From positions 248,001 to 312,000 of the forward strand of contig NZ_CP050804.1 in assembly GCF_012563545.1 (NCBI RefSeq): 64,000 bases of DNA. Direction: 5' to 3'. The first letter of the stretch is position 1. Every line of letters starts with the position of its first letter. This document shows positions 15,723-24,595 of the stretch, piece by piece. Origin of the DNA: Arcanobacterium buesumense. Lineage in GTDB: Bacteria; Actinomycetota; Actinomycetes; Actinomycetales; Actinomycetaceae. Position numbers and translations under genes: made by a program. The notes beneath the pieces were generated by a model. It saw only the letters and a list, made by a program, of their open reading frames with translations. It did not search any database and had not been told where the DNA came from.

Positions 15723-18461
15723 ATGACGAAGTATGTTTACAATTTCACCGAAGGCGATAAGGATCAGAAGGATCTCCTCGGAGGAAAAGGTGCAAACCTT
15801 GCAGAAATGACAAAACTAGGGTTGCCAGTGCCACCCGGCTTCACCATCACCACTGATACGTGCCGCTACTATTTGGCACAAAACAATGTTCCAGCAGAAC
15901 TTGATGGGCAAGTAACCGAAGCTATCGCCGGCGTCGAAGAAATCATGGGGAAGAAACTGGGCGATCCACGTGACCCGCTGCTCATGTCAGTACGTTCCGG
16001 TGCAAAATTCTCCATGCCGGGCATGATGGAAACCGTGCTAAACATCGGCCTGAATGACCAATCAGTAGAAGGCCTAGCTACTGTTGGAAATGAACGTTTC
16101 GCATGGGACTCTTACCGTCGTTTGATTCAAATGTTTGGCAAGACGGTTATGGATATCGACGGTGATCTCTTCGCCGACGCACTCCATGGTCTCCAAGATC
16201 GAAAAGGATACACTGGCGATCTAGACATGACCACCGAGGATCTTAAAGAACTCGTTACCATCTTTAAGGAAATTTTCAAGAAAGAAACCGGCCAAGACTT
16301 CCCGCAAGATCCACGCCAGCAGCTCAATCTTGCCGTCGTCGCTGTTTTCAATTCTTGGAACACTGACCGAGCCCGCATTTATCGCCGTCGCGAACATATT
16401 CCAAATGATCTAGGCACCGCTGTTAATGTCCAAACTATGGTCTTCGGAAACATGGGCGAAGGCTCAGGTACCGGTGTCTGCTTTACTCGCGATCCTTCCA
16501 CCGGTGATTCTGGAGTATATGGTGACTACCTAGAAAACGCCCAAGGTGAGGATGTTGTGGCCGGCATTCGCAACACTCTCTCGTTAGCTGATTTAGAGCG
16601 CCTCGATAAGAAGTCTTACGATGAGCTTGTTGCCATTATGAAGAAGCTCGAAAACCACTACCGCGACCTATGCGATATTGAATTTACCATTCAGCAAGGC
16701 AAGCTTTGGATGCTCCAGACCCGCGTTGGTAAACGAACTGCCGCTGCCGCATTCCGTATTGCCAAACAGCTTGTTGAAGAAGGGTTGATTACCGCTGATG
16801 AAGCAGTAACTCGAGTAACCGGTGAGCAACTAACGTCACTGCTCTTCCCACAGTTCGACAAGAAGGCACCAAAGACCCTTCTCACCCGTGGAATGGCAGC
16901 CTCTCCAGGTGCTGCAGTAGGCGAAATTGTCCTTAACAATGAACAGGCCAAGACGCGAGTAGCTGCTGGTGCATCAGTTATTCTCGTGCGTCGGGAAACC
17001 AACCCAGATGACCTCGAAGGGATGGTGGCAGCTTCTGGCGTACTAACTGCACGTGGCGGTAAGACATCGCACGCCGCCGTCGTTGCCCGTGGAATGGGCC
17101 GTTGCTGCGTGGTTGGCGCCGATGAACTTCTCGTTGAAGAAGTTGCAGGCACTGTGTCCATTAAGGGCACCGACAAGGTCTTCAAGGCTGGCGATGTAAT
17201 TTCCATCGACGGCACCACCGGTGAAGTTTTTGACGGTTCTGTTGCCGTGACAAACTCGCCAGTTATGACTTATATTGCACAGGGACTTGATGAGGCACTC
17301 AAGGTTGCTGAAGACGAAGATACTAAGGACTTGGTCCGCGCAGTAGACCTTATCCTGACCCGCGCAGACAACGCTCGCAAGCTCCTCGTTCGTGCTAACG
17401 CTGACACTCCAGAAGACGCTCAGCGCGCTCGCGAATTTGGCGCTCAAGGTATCGGCCTGTGCCGTACCGAGCACATGTTCCTCGGCGATCGCCGTAAGCT
17501 CATTGAAACTGTCATTTTGGCGAAGACCGATGAAGCCAAGCAGGCCGCATTCGATGCGTTATTGCCACTACAAAAGGGTGACTTCTTAGGAATCTTCGAG
17601 GCAATGGACGGCATGCCGGTCACAGTTCGTCTCATCGATCCACCACTTCACGAGTTCCTCCCAGATATGACAGCATTGTCAGTCGAGCTTGCCGTCAAGG
17701 CAGCTAAGGGCGAAGAAATTACTGAAGAAGAACAAGTTCTGCTTGCCGCGGTGAAGGCTAACCATGAGCAAAACCCGATGCTTGGACTGCGTGGTGTGCG
17801 TCTTGGATTGAAGCTCCCAGGCTTGATCATTATGCAGGTTCGGGCAATTGCCGAAGCAGCTGCTGAATTGAAGAAGGCCGGCAAGGATCCACGTCCAGAA
17901 ATTATGGTTCCGCTTATTGGTTCTTCGCGTGAAATGCAGATTGTTCGCGATATGGCTGAAGAAGTCTTGGCAGAGGTTTCCGCAGAGCATGGCATCGAGT
18001 TAGACTTGCCGATTGGTAACATGATTGAGTTGCCGCGTGCAGCTATGTCTGCCGATACAATTGCCCGTGAATCGGACTTCTTCTCCTTTGGAACTAACGA
18101 TTTGACTCAGACGACGTGGGGTTTCTCGCGTGATGACGTCGAATCGACCTTCTTCAATGAGTACTTCGATTATGGTGTCTTTGGTATCTCGCCGTTCGAG
18201 TCCATTGATGTTCACGGCGTGGGTGCGGTTGTTGAGATGGGTGTTGCTCGCGGTCGGGCAACTAAGCCTGGTTTGAAGATGGGCGTATGTGGGGAACACG
18301 GTGGCGATCCGGCATCGATTCACTTCTTCGCAGAAATCGGCTTAAACTATGTTTCTTGCTCCCCATTCCGGGTACCAGTTGCTCGTCTTGAGGCCGGCCG
18401 GGCAGCGATTTCTAACGAATCGCCGCGGGTAGCTGGCGGAGCTGCGAACCATACTGCATAA
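15723..18461 (+). CDS. ppdK: pyruvate, phosphate dikinase
   Basis: Reversibly interconverts ATP + Pi + pyruvate with AMP + PPi + phosphoenolpyruvate, giving PPi-linked glycolysis or a gluconeogenic entry. At 912 residues it is full length: N-terminal nucleotide-binding domain (LLGGKGANLAEM, residues 20-31), swivelling phosphohistidine domain with catalytic His near 449 in GGKTSHAAVVARG, and a C-terminal PEP/pyruvate barrel with GLCRTEHMF and catalytic Cys near 855 in GVCGEHGGDP. It is a single-gene unit bounded by hairpins on both sides. A cytosolic pyrophosphatase gene about 8 kb away would compete for the PPi. Confidence 0.97.
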   Translation: MTKYVYNFTEGDKDQKDLLGGKGANLAEMTKLGLPVPPGFTITTDTCRYYLAQNNVPAELDGQVTEAIAGVEEIMGKKLGDPRDPLLMSVRSGAKFSMPGMMETVLNIGLNDQSVEGLATVGNERFAWDSYRRLIQMFGKTVMDIDGDLFADALHGLQDRKGYTGDLDMTTEDLKELVTIFKEIFKKETGQDFPQDPRQQLNLAVVAVFNSWNTDRARIYRRREHIPNDLGTAVNVQTMVFGNMGEGSGTGVCFTRDPSTGDSGVYGDYLENAQGEDVVAGIRNTLSLADLERLDKKSYDELVAIMKKLENHYRDLCDIEFTIQQGKLWMLQTRVGKRTAAAAFRIAKQLVEEGLITADEAVTRVTGEQLTSLLFPQFDKKAPKTLLTRGMAASPGAAVGEIVLNNEQAKTRVAAGASVILVRRETNPDDLEGMVAASGVLTARGGKTSHAAVVARGMGRCCVVGADELLVEEVAGTVSIKGTDKVFKAGDVISIDGTTGEVFDGSVAVTNSPVMTYIAQGLDEALKVAEDEDTKDLVRAVDLILTRADNARKLLVRANADTPEDAQRAREFGAQGIGLCRTEHMFLGDRRKLIETVILAKTDEAKQAAFDALLPLQKGDFLGIFEAMDGMPVTVRLIDPPLHEFLPDMTALSVELAVKAAKGEEITEEEQVLLAAVKANHEQNPMLGLRGVRLGLKLPGLIIMQVRAIAEAAAELKKAGKDPRPEIMVPLIGSSREMQIVRDMAEEVLAEVSAEHGIELDLPIGNMIELPRAAMSADTIARESDFFSFGTNDLTQTTWGFSRDDVESTFFNEYFDYGVFGISPFESIDVHGVGAVVEMGVARGRATKPGLKMGVCGEHGGDPASIHFFAEIGLNYVSCSPFRVPVARLEAGRAAISNESPRVAGGAANHTA

Positions 18462-18488
18462 CATGGCGTAACTGCCGATATTACTCAT

Positions 18489-18524
18489 AGTGCTGGCGCA
18501 TACCTTCTGGTGTGCGCCAGCACT
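18489..18524 (+). terminator. terminator after ppdK
   Basis: AGTGCTGGCGCATACC (18489-18504), loop TTCT, GGTGTGCGCCAGCACT (18509-18524): 16 pairs with one G-U, followed by TGTGTCTGTT. Confidence 0.85.
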
Positions 18525-18642
18525 TGTGTCTGTTCAGATCAGGTGGTGAAGATTCTTACAGTCAGTCATCGAAGGGTTTGTGGGACCGGGAAGTGAGGAG
18601 GATCGACGTAGGATAGTAAGTCGAGTAAATCGGAGGTGGGAA

Positions 18643-20448
18643 GTGGAAAAAGTGCCGCACGGACGCATCTTAGGATTAGATGGTTTACGTGCTATTGCTG
18701 CTTTTATCGTTGTGGTTTACCACCTCATTCCGGGGGTAGCCGATGTTGGATATATCGGCGTCGATATGTTCTTCGTTATCTCTGGTTTTCTGATTTCGTC
18801 ATTATTGATGAAGGAGCATGAAGCCCAGGGTTCTATTTCGATCGGTCGGTTTTGGGTTCGGCGTATTCGTCGCTTAGTGCCTGCAGTGCTTGTGGCCACT
18901 ATGGGGGCTTTAGCGTTGGCGCGGCTCTTTGGTGGGGATACCCTTACCCAGCTGCGGTGGCAGGCGTTGGGTGCGGTTACCGGTTCATATAATTGGCTAC
19001 AGATTGTTCATTCGTCATCTTATTTTGATCAGCAGTCGCCGCTGTTGCTTAATAACATGTGGTCGTTGGCCGTTGAGCAGCAGTTTTATATTTTTTGGCC
19101 GCCGGTTTTGATTCTACTTTTACTTTTTGCGCCGACGGCGGTGCGTAGCCTAGTGGCTATTGGCCTAGCTATTTTTTCGATAGCAATACATGCGTTGACT
19201 GTGGGCACTGATCCGACGAGTGCATACGTTTCTACCATCACTCATTCTTTTGGATTGATGATGGGGGCGGGGTTGGCATTGAACTTGCCAGGTCTGTTAG
19301 CTGGCAAGCGTCGGGAGACAACTCCGCTGTGGGGATATGCTTCGTGGATGGCGTTGATTGCGCTCCTAGTTTTGAGTTTTGTGCTTCCTGATGGTTGGGG
19401 TATGTATCCGTGGGGGATGGTGTTATTTTCGATTCTCTCCGTGATCATTATTCGAGGTATTTTGCCAGATGTTCCAGGGTTTGGCACTCGATCTTTGCAG
19501 GCGATTTTGGAATATCGGCCGATTGTGTGGCTGGGCCATCGTTCTTATGGCATCTATCTGTGGCACTGGCCGTTGCATGTGATCAGCTTTTATCATTCGC
19601 CTTTTGGGGCTCGGCCGACGGCGATCGTCGTCCTACTCGTAAGTATCGTTTTTGCTGATATTTCCTTCCGCTATATCGAAACTCCAATTCGTCAACTAGG
19701 TTTCTTTGCTTGGTTAGCTAGTTGGCGTGGCACTAAGTCGCACGGCCTGGTGTGGGTAATAGGTTTGATTCTTTTGCTGATTTTAAGCGTTACTGCGTTG
19801 GCTACTGAACGTGACGTGTCTTCTGGAGAGAGTATTATTCGTGATGTTCAGACCCAGGTGATTCGGGATGCAGAAAAGCAGGAGCAGGAACAGTCTGAAA
19901 GTGATACGCAGGCTGATCAGGAGGAAGAAAAGCCAGAACCGGCCGTATCTCTTCCGGAGGTAGTTGGCGATAACATCACAATTATTGGTGATTCGGTTAC
20001 GGTGGCATCACAAGCGGCGTTGGTGGAGGTGTTGCCGGGTGCAATTATTGACGGTGCGGTTTCTCGTTCGATAGCTGATTTTGCGCAAATTGCCTCGCAA
20101 TATGAGCACAATGGTCAGTTGCGCCCGTATGTTGTAGTTGCGCTGGGAACTAATGCAGTGATCACTGCTGATGACGGCGCTGAAATTATGCGTATTGTGG
20201 GGGAGAATAGGCGAGTTGTTTTTGTGACTGCTAGTGCGCCCGAATATGCAACATGGGTGCCTATTGCTAATGCCACGATGCGAGATCTGGCCGCTCAATA
20301 TCCGGACAAAGTGGTGATTGCGGATTGGCAAAAAATTGCCTTAGAACATCCAGAAAAACTCGCTGGTGATCGCATTCACCCCGATAATGAGGGAGCAAAA
20401 TTATTTGCGGATGCAGTTTTTCAGGCTTTACACAGTTTTCATGCGTAA
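18643..20448 (+). CDS. OatA-like acyltransferase (acyltransferase-3 plus SGNH domain)
   Basis: Predicted membrane O-acyltransferase that moves acetyl groups to cell-wall sugars. Residues 1-380 form the multi-helix acyltransferase-3 domain (RILGLDGLRAIAA..VYHL, GVDMFFVISGFLI, RRIRRLVPA, GIYLWHWP). An acidic Gln/Glu linker (about 410-435) leads to an extracellular SGNH-hydrolase domain with GDSVTVAS, ALGTNA and DRIHPDNEG, carrying the Ser, Asn and Asp/His positions. GTG 18643 was chosen because GGAGG lies 6 bases upstream and the conserved N-terminus starts there; the frame extends back to GTG 18580. This architecture gives lysozyme resistance in OatA, but the acceptor here is not proven. Confidence 0.85.
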   Translation: MEKVPHGRILGLDGLRAIAAFIVVVYHLIPGVADVGYIGVDMFFVISGFLISSLLMKEHEAQGSISIGRFWVRRIRRLVPAVLVATMGALALARLFGGDTLTQLRWQALGAVTGSYNWLQIVHSSSYFDQQSPLLLNNMWSLAVEQQFYIFWPPVLILLLLFAPTAVRSLVAIGLAIFSIAIHALTVGTDPTSAYVSTITHSFGLMMGAGLALNLPGLLAGKRRETTPLWGYASWMALIALLVLSFVLPDGWGMYPWGMVLFSILSVIIIRGILPDVPGFGTRSLQAILEYRPIVWLGHRSYGIYLWHWPLHVISFYHSPFGARPTAIVVLLVSIVFADISFRYIETPIRQLGFFAWLASWRGTKSHGLVWVIGLILLLILSVTALATERDVSSGESIIRDVQTQVIRDAEKQEQEQSESDTQADQEEEKPEPAVSLPEVVGDNITIIGDSVTVASQAALVEVLPGAIIDGAVSRSIADFAQIASQYEHNGQLRPYVVVALGTNAVITADDGAEIMRIVGENRRVVFVTASAPEYATWVPIANATMRDLAAQYPDKVVIADWQKIALEHPEKLAGDRIHPDNEGAKLFADAVFQALHSFHA

Positions 20449-20560
20449 AATAGAACAGGTATAGGGATAGTTACTTTATCGGGGTATGATAGAGGGCGCG
20501 GAGACGTCGATCATTCGATACTATGAGAGCTAGTGGCAGATCAGAAGGGACATTAGGAGC

Positions 20561-21796
20561 ATGGCAGTGTTTGCACTACATAACGGTAGACTTGTCGAAG
20601 CTCCGGAGTATGCGCAGTCTTCAGCCGATTTTGCACGCGATATTCTTCGTGCAGTTCAATCCCAGACTCTGGCATTGATCCAGCGGCCGTTGTTTCCAAT
20701 CGGATATGTAACGAATCAAGATTCGCGTGAACCGCAACAGTCGTTGGTGACGATGGATTCTGACAAGCGAGTCGTTACTATCGAAGTTTTTCATACACTG
20801 AATGCGCAAGCTCTTGTGCAAGCAACTGCACGCGCTGGGAGATTTAGTGCTCTTAATCGGCAGCAATTAACCGATATTTATCCTGGCACAGAACAAGATT
20901 TTGCGCATAGGTGGGGACTATTTTTAGATAGTACAACGCCCACGCCGCATAAAGCCTCACGACTATACATTTTCTGCCTCGAGATTGATGATCAAGCGCG
21001 TAATTCTCTTAGTGGGGTTGATATCGATGTTAAATTGATCCTTCCTCATGATGGTGCTGAAGGTACGCTCGTTGAGGTTGTTGACGTGGATCGCTACGTA
21101 CCTTGTTTGCTAAATAAACCTGTAGCTCCATGGATGATTGGTTCGAAAGCTAGTGAGGAAGGCTCTGAAGATGAGCTTCTGGATCAGTCTTTATGGAATA
21201 TTCAAGGGTGGGCACAGCGTCCAGATATTCCCTCATTGCCTTATCATCAGGCAGTTGCCCAGACCTCGCCAAAAGTTGTCATGCCACAAGATGCCCCGGA
21301 CTTTGTGGCAATATCAGCTGATCGAGCGGATGATTCCGAGGAAAGCACTACACCTGCTCCGCGTGCAGATACGGCAATTATGCTTGCTGAACTATCCAAT
21401 CCACCGCGGCGCTTGAGCAGGCGAGCACGCCGTCTGGCAAACAATCAATCAGCTACATCAGATACGTCTGCAGATGCTCCCTCTCAAAGTGAAACGTCAG
21501 CTATTCCTTCGTTTTCTGAGCCTACTTTGCCAAATTCAAAATCTGGCACGGTGCTTTACGAGCAACTGCTTGAGCGCTCTAAGCGTGCTGAACAACGTTT
21601 ATGGGATCAGTCTGCTCCAAAAATGCATGCCGAAACAACCATCTATTCAGAAGGCGAATCTGCAACTGAGGCTGAACGTGCGGTGGCGGAAGCAGCCGAG
21701 CATGATCGTACGAAGCTTGCTGATTGGATATCTCATCAGCGAGCTGCGTATAACAAATCTAGTATCCGTAGATCACGCAGATCTCGTCGTCACTAA
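20561..21796 (+). CDS. unrecognised protein with disordered middle and basic tail
   Basis: 411 residues, family not recognised. Residues 1-190 look folded. The run 'VVTIEVFHTLNAQALVQATA' followed by R-AGRFSALN has the strand-helix feel of the core of PD-(D/E)XK-like nuclease folds, but I see no intact catalytic Asp-Glu-Lys set, so this is only a hint. Residues 200-340 are low complexity (Ser, Ala, Pro, Asp). The C-terminus is helical, ending in an Arg/Ser cluster (SSIRRSRRSRRH) that could bind nucleic acid. There is no signal peptide or membrane helix. AGAAGGGA lies 10 bases before ATG. The stop overlaps the convergent hydrolase stop by four bases. Confidence 0.75.
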   Translation: MAVFALHNGRLVEAPEYAQSSADFARDILRAVQSQTLALIQRPLFPIGYVTNQDSREPQQSLVTMDSDKRVVTIEVFHTLNAQALVQATARAGRFSALNRQQLTDIYPGTEQDFAHRWGLFLDSTTPTPHKASRLYIFCLEIDDQARNSLSGVDIDVKLILPHDGAEGTLVEVVDVDRYVPCLLNKPVAPWMIGSKASEEGSEDELLDQSLWNIQGWAQRPDIPSLPYHQAVAQTSPKVVMPQDAPDFVAISADRADDSEESTTPAPRADTAIMLAELSNPPRRLSRRARRLANNQSATSDTSADAPSQSETSAIPSFSEPTLPNSKSGTVLYEQLLERSKRAEQRLWDQSAPKMHAETTIYSEGESATEAERAVAEAAEHDRTKLADWISHQRAAYNKSSIRRSRRSRRH

Positions 21797-22824
21797 AGAC
21801 GCGCGTAATGTGCAATCCATGTGCACACTTGTGCGTAGGCTTCAGCGCGAACTTCAGCGCGAGAGAACATGACGTCGTGGATGGCGCCGTTAAGTTTTAC
21901 TAACGTTGTGTGATTTGATAAGTGCGCTGCACGTTGCCGAATAAGATCTACATCTAGCACACCATCAACGCTACGTTGGCTTGCGTTCCACGTATTCGTA
22001 ATCTCTGAGCGCGCCGATGTGAGTACCAAAACTGGTAGATCCATCTGCAAGCCTTTGGCTACCTGAGCGTGGCCGTGAAGAACTGCGGAAAGCCACCCTG
22101 CGCGAATTGGAAATGACGGGAAGTGGCGGAATCGCGCATCAGGTTTCCAGCCTCCTTCAAAGAACGGATCACCAGGCTGATGAACTGGCATCGGTCCATC
22201 TTCGTCTTTCCAACCAGTAAGCACGCGTTGGTAGAACCCGTTGTCTGACGTAGAAATGATTTTCGTTGGTGAAATCCGAGCAATTGCATCGATAGCTGGA
22301 CGTCCCAGATAGTGAGCGAAGAAAGAATCTTGATATTCCAACCAAGGAGAGTTGAGAATAAGGCCAGCTAACTGGGTAGTGTTGCGGGCTGCCCAGAGGG
22401 ATGTTGTTAAACCGCCAGTCGAGTGACCGTACAATATCACAGGAAAATCTTGACCGTGCTGCGCCGTGATAATATCGATGGCTGCTTGGATTTCTTCGTC
22501 GTAATTTTTCAAATCGCTGGTGTAACCCCACATCTGGCCTTCACGATGGGAACGACCATAGCGACGTAAATCCAGTCCATAAAACCGGCCACCATAATCA
22601 GTAATTGCCTGAGCGAATTCAGTTTGATAGAAGTAATCGTTCCACCCATGAACTGCAAGTAGTGCAAAATGTGGCTGTGCACTATCAGTAGGTGCGCTCT
22701 GGCTGGCGTCAGCTGGCAGGTGGCGCACAAGTGTAGCCACAACTGGACCTTGGTCATCAGGTTCAAGGTTAATCGTTGTGTAAGAGAAATCGTTTCCAAG
22801 AAAGTCGGGGTACCACGTTGTCAT
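21793..22824 (-). CDS. alpha/beta hydrolase (serine aminopeptidase S33 / lysophospholipase-like)
   Basis: 343-residue cytosolic hydrolase of the Hydrolase_4 type. LLAVHGWNDYFYQ supplies the oxyanion region, LYGHSTGGL near residue 134 holds the nucleophile Ser, and a late Asp/His pair (VLTSARSE ... GAIHDV) completes a triad. The substrate is unknown; monoacylglycerol or lysophospholipid is a family guess. A promoter pair with an exact 17-base spacer sits directly upstream so that transcription should begin at the A of ATG, and no ribosome site is present, so this mRNA is probably leaderless. Its stop codon overlaps the stop of the convergent unknown gene. Confidence 0.85.
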   Translation of the reverse strand: MTTWYPDFLGNDFSYTTINLEPDDQGPVVATLVRHLPADASQSAPTDSAQPHFALLAVHGWNDYFYQTEFAQAITDYGGRFYGLDLRRYGRSHREGQMWGYTSDLKNYDEEIQAAIDIITAQHGQDFPVILYGHSTGGLTTSLWAARNTTQLAGLILNSPWLEYQDSFFAHYLGRPAIDAIARISPTKIISTSDNGFYQRVLTGWKDEDGPMPVHQPGDPFFEGGWKPDARFRHFPSFPIRAGWLSAVLHGHAQVAKGLQMDLPVLVLTSARSEITNTWNASQRSVDGVLDVDLIRQRAAHLSNHTTLVKLNGAIHDVMFSRAEVRAEAYAQVCTWIAHYARL

Positions 22825-22830
22825 GTTTTA

Positions 22831-22859
22831 AGATTAACGATCTGCGAGGTGTCGCACAA
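22831..22859 (-). promoter_or_regulatory. promoter of the hydrolase gene, leaderless arrangement
   Basis: On the minus strand TTGTGC (22859-22854), 17 bases, TAATCT (22836-22831), then 6 bases and ATG at 22824. The predicted start is the A of ATG. Confidence 0.55.
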
Positions 22860-22894
22860 GGCGGGAACTGATAGCGAAATACGGCAAAAAACCT

Positions 22895-22949
22895 GTGTGT
22901 AATTCGTCAGACAATTGGGTTAACGTGTAAAATTTATTCCGTTACACAC
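22895..22949. promoter_or_regulatory. inverted GTGTGTAA/TTACACAC elements before the MFS gene
   Basis: GTGTGTAA (22895-22902) is repeated inverted as TTACACAC (22942-22949), with a third related half (CGTGTAA, 22924-22930) that overlaps a TAAAAT -10 candidate (22928-22933). This looks like spaced operator half-sites for a regulator of the permease. Confidence 0.35.
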
Positions 22950-22975
22950 TAAAGCATGAAAACATAGGGGTTTCC

Positions 22976-24295
22976 ATGGGCTTTCTTCAGCGCAACGGCT
23001 TCCATAGTAAACAGCAAATTGCTGCGTTTTTGACAGTTGTATTTTCGGGGCAAATTGTTTATTCCGCCTTTGAATCGTTCAAAATACCGTTTTATCAACG
23101 CCTTGTTGAATATTATGGCTTGACTGATACGCAATTTGGTTTGCTCTTCACCATGTTAGGTGTAGCAGTATTCTTTTATATTCCTGCCGGTTGGGTGAAT
23201 AACCGATTTAATACCCGCACAATTTTAATGTGGGGTTTAGCGTATCGATGTGTTACGGCGCTTTTCATGATTATCGTCAAGCCGGCTTTCATAGTAATGT
23301 TAGGGATCACTTTTAGCTGGGGAATTATTGACGCTATTTTCTGGCCGGCAGTAGTTAAAGGTGTGGTGCTCTTTTCTTCGAAGGAAAATAAGGGATTTGC
23401 ACTCGGAACGTTGACTGCTTTCCGTGCCGGTGGAGAGGCGACCTTAAACGGCATTCTCATTGGTGTCATGGCAATTGCAAATGGGTCTATGTTGGCCTTC
23501 CGTGGCGGGATGATTGCCTATGCGCTTCTTGCGCTTCCTCTTATTTTCTTTATTTATCGTTTCGTTCCAGCTGATCCGCAAGAAGACGGCGATGTTTCTG
23601 CCGATGCTGGAGTGGTGGAATCTACCAGTAAAGAAGCCCTAGCTGGTTTAATTCAGACGTTGAAGATTCCTCGTGTTTGGTTGGCAGGTTTTGCCGGTAT
23701 GAATGTCTATTGGGTGTATACGACGTTAATTTACACGACTCCATATTTTGTGCGGGTTTATGGGATGGATCCGGAATTTGCGGCGTTATATGCTACAGTT
23801 AATGCGATTTTCTTGGGGTTAGGTGGCGGTTTAGCGGGTGGCTTAGTGGCTGATAAGGTCTTTAAGTCTTCTGCTAAGACGCTGGGAGCAACGTTATTTG
23901 GCGGAGCAATTTTCTTAAGTATTTTGGCTTTCTTACCAGCCCAGAAGCACAATGTTTATGTAGCTTTTGCTCTGATTTCAGTTTTTGTCTTCTTAACGAT
24001 GATGGCCAAAGGGATTCAGCAGGCTCCTGTTGCTGAATTAAACTTGCCAAATTCTATTGTTGGTTCGGCAATGTCGGTGAATTCCTTCTTGGCGTTTGCG
24101 TGTATCTTATGGGCGCCTACACTCAATGGGGCCATTCTCGATGCCTATAAGGATGATCCAGCTACCGGCTTTAGTATTATTTTCATTTTGGTTGCGATTA
24201 TTGGAATGATTGGCGCTGGTCTTTCATGGTGGTTGGCGGTATTGAATACGCGGCATGAGCGTGCAGCGATGAGACTGGATAATGATCTGCAGTGA
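22976..24295 (+). CDS. MFS permease, substrate unknown
   Basis: 439 residues with about 12 hydrophobic segments and MFS features: a basic loop after helix 2 (GWVNNRFNTRTIL, degenerate motif A) and a central hydrophilic loop (residues 198-225). The fold resembles organophosphate/sugar-acid permeases of the UhpC/YihN kind, but the substrate cannot be inferred. It is a single gene, with candidate operator half-sites upstream and a 13-bp hairpin downstream. Confidence 0.82.
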   Translation: MGFLQRNGFHSKQQIAAFLTVVFSGQIVYSAFESFKIPFYQRLVEYYGLTDTQFGLLFTMLGVAVFFYIPAGWVNNRFNTRTILMWGLAYRCVTALFMIIVKPAFIVMLGITFSWGIIDAIFWPAVVKGVVLFSSKENKGFALGTLTAFRAGGEATLNGILIGVMAIANGSMLAFRGGMIAYALLALPLIFFIYRFVPADPQEDGDVSADAGVVESTSKEALAGLIQTLKIPRVWLAGFAGMNVYWVYTTLIYTTPYFVRVYGMDPEFAALYATVNAIFLGLGGGLAGGLVADKVFKSSAKTLGATLFGGAIFLSILAFLPAQKHNVYVAFALISVFVFLTMMAKGIQQAPVAELNLPNSIVGSAMSVNSFLAFACILWAPTLNGAILDAYKDDPATGFSIIFILVAIIGMIGAGLSWWLAVLNTRHERAAMRLDNDLQ

Positions 24296-24340
24296 AGCAG
24301 ATCTATGTCGATTCTTCAGCTCAAGTTGCATGAGGTGTGC

Positions 24341-24371
24341 GAGGTGTCTGCCATTTTATGGTGGACGCCTC
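24341..24371 (+). terminator. hairpin downstream of the MFS gene
   Basis: GAGGTGTCTGCCA (24341-24353), loop TTTTA, TGGTGGACGCCTC (24359-24371): 13 pairs including three G-U. No T-run follows. Confidence 0.55.
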
Positions 24372-24458
24372 TGGCGTATATACCCAAAGGCAGTGCAGTG
24401 TAGCGATAAAAGAAGATGCCGGAAATGGGAAATAAGTGACTGATGTGACAAGTGTTAA

Positions 24459-24473
24459 ACGTGTTAATCACGT
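24459..24473. promoter_or_regulatory. ACGTG-TTAAT-CACGT inverted repeat upstream of the NlpC/P60 gene
   Basis: A perfect 5+5 inverted repeat with a 5-base centre, about 125 bases before the start codon. A further ACGTG follows near 24486. Candidate regulator site, function unknown. Confidence 0.3.
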
Positions 24474-24595
24474 GAATTTTGTTTTACGTGTTTCTTTTTA
24501 GTGCAATTTGTTATACGGTCGTTATGTAGCAGTATCAAGCTGGCGGCATAAATCAAGTCGACACGCGGTAGATATCGAAGCAAGTGGAGGTTTTT

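Larger units (their letters stand above)
24296..24595. other. 300-base intergenic region before the NlpC/P60 gene
   Basis: It holds the hairpin at 24341-24371 that ends the MFS gene, an inverted repeat at 24459-24473 in a stretch with repeated ACGTG words, and a ribosome site (GTGGAGG, 24584-24590). Actinobacterial NlpC/P60 genes often follow a c-di-AMP (ydaO) riboswitch; I looked for its conserved core and did not find it. Confidence 0.5.

Noticed and set aside
24296-24595. c-di-AMP (ydaO) riboswitch expected before an NlpC/P60 gene
   Set aside because: The conserved core could not be found by eye; needs a covariance-model search to exclude fully.
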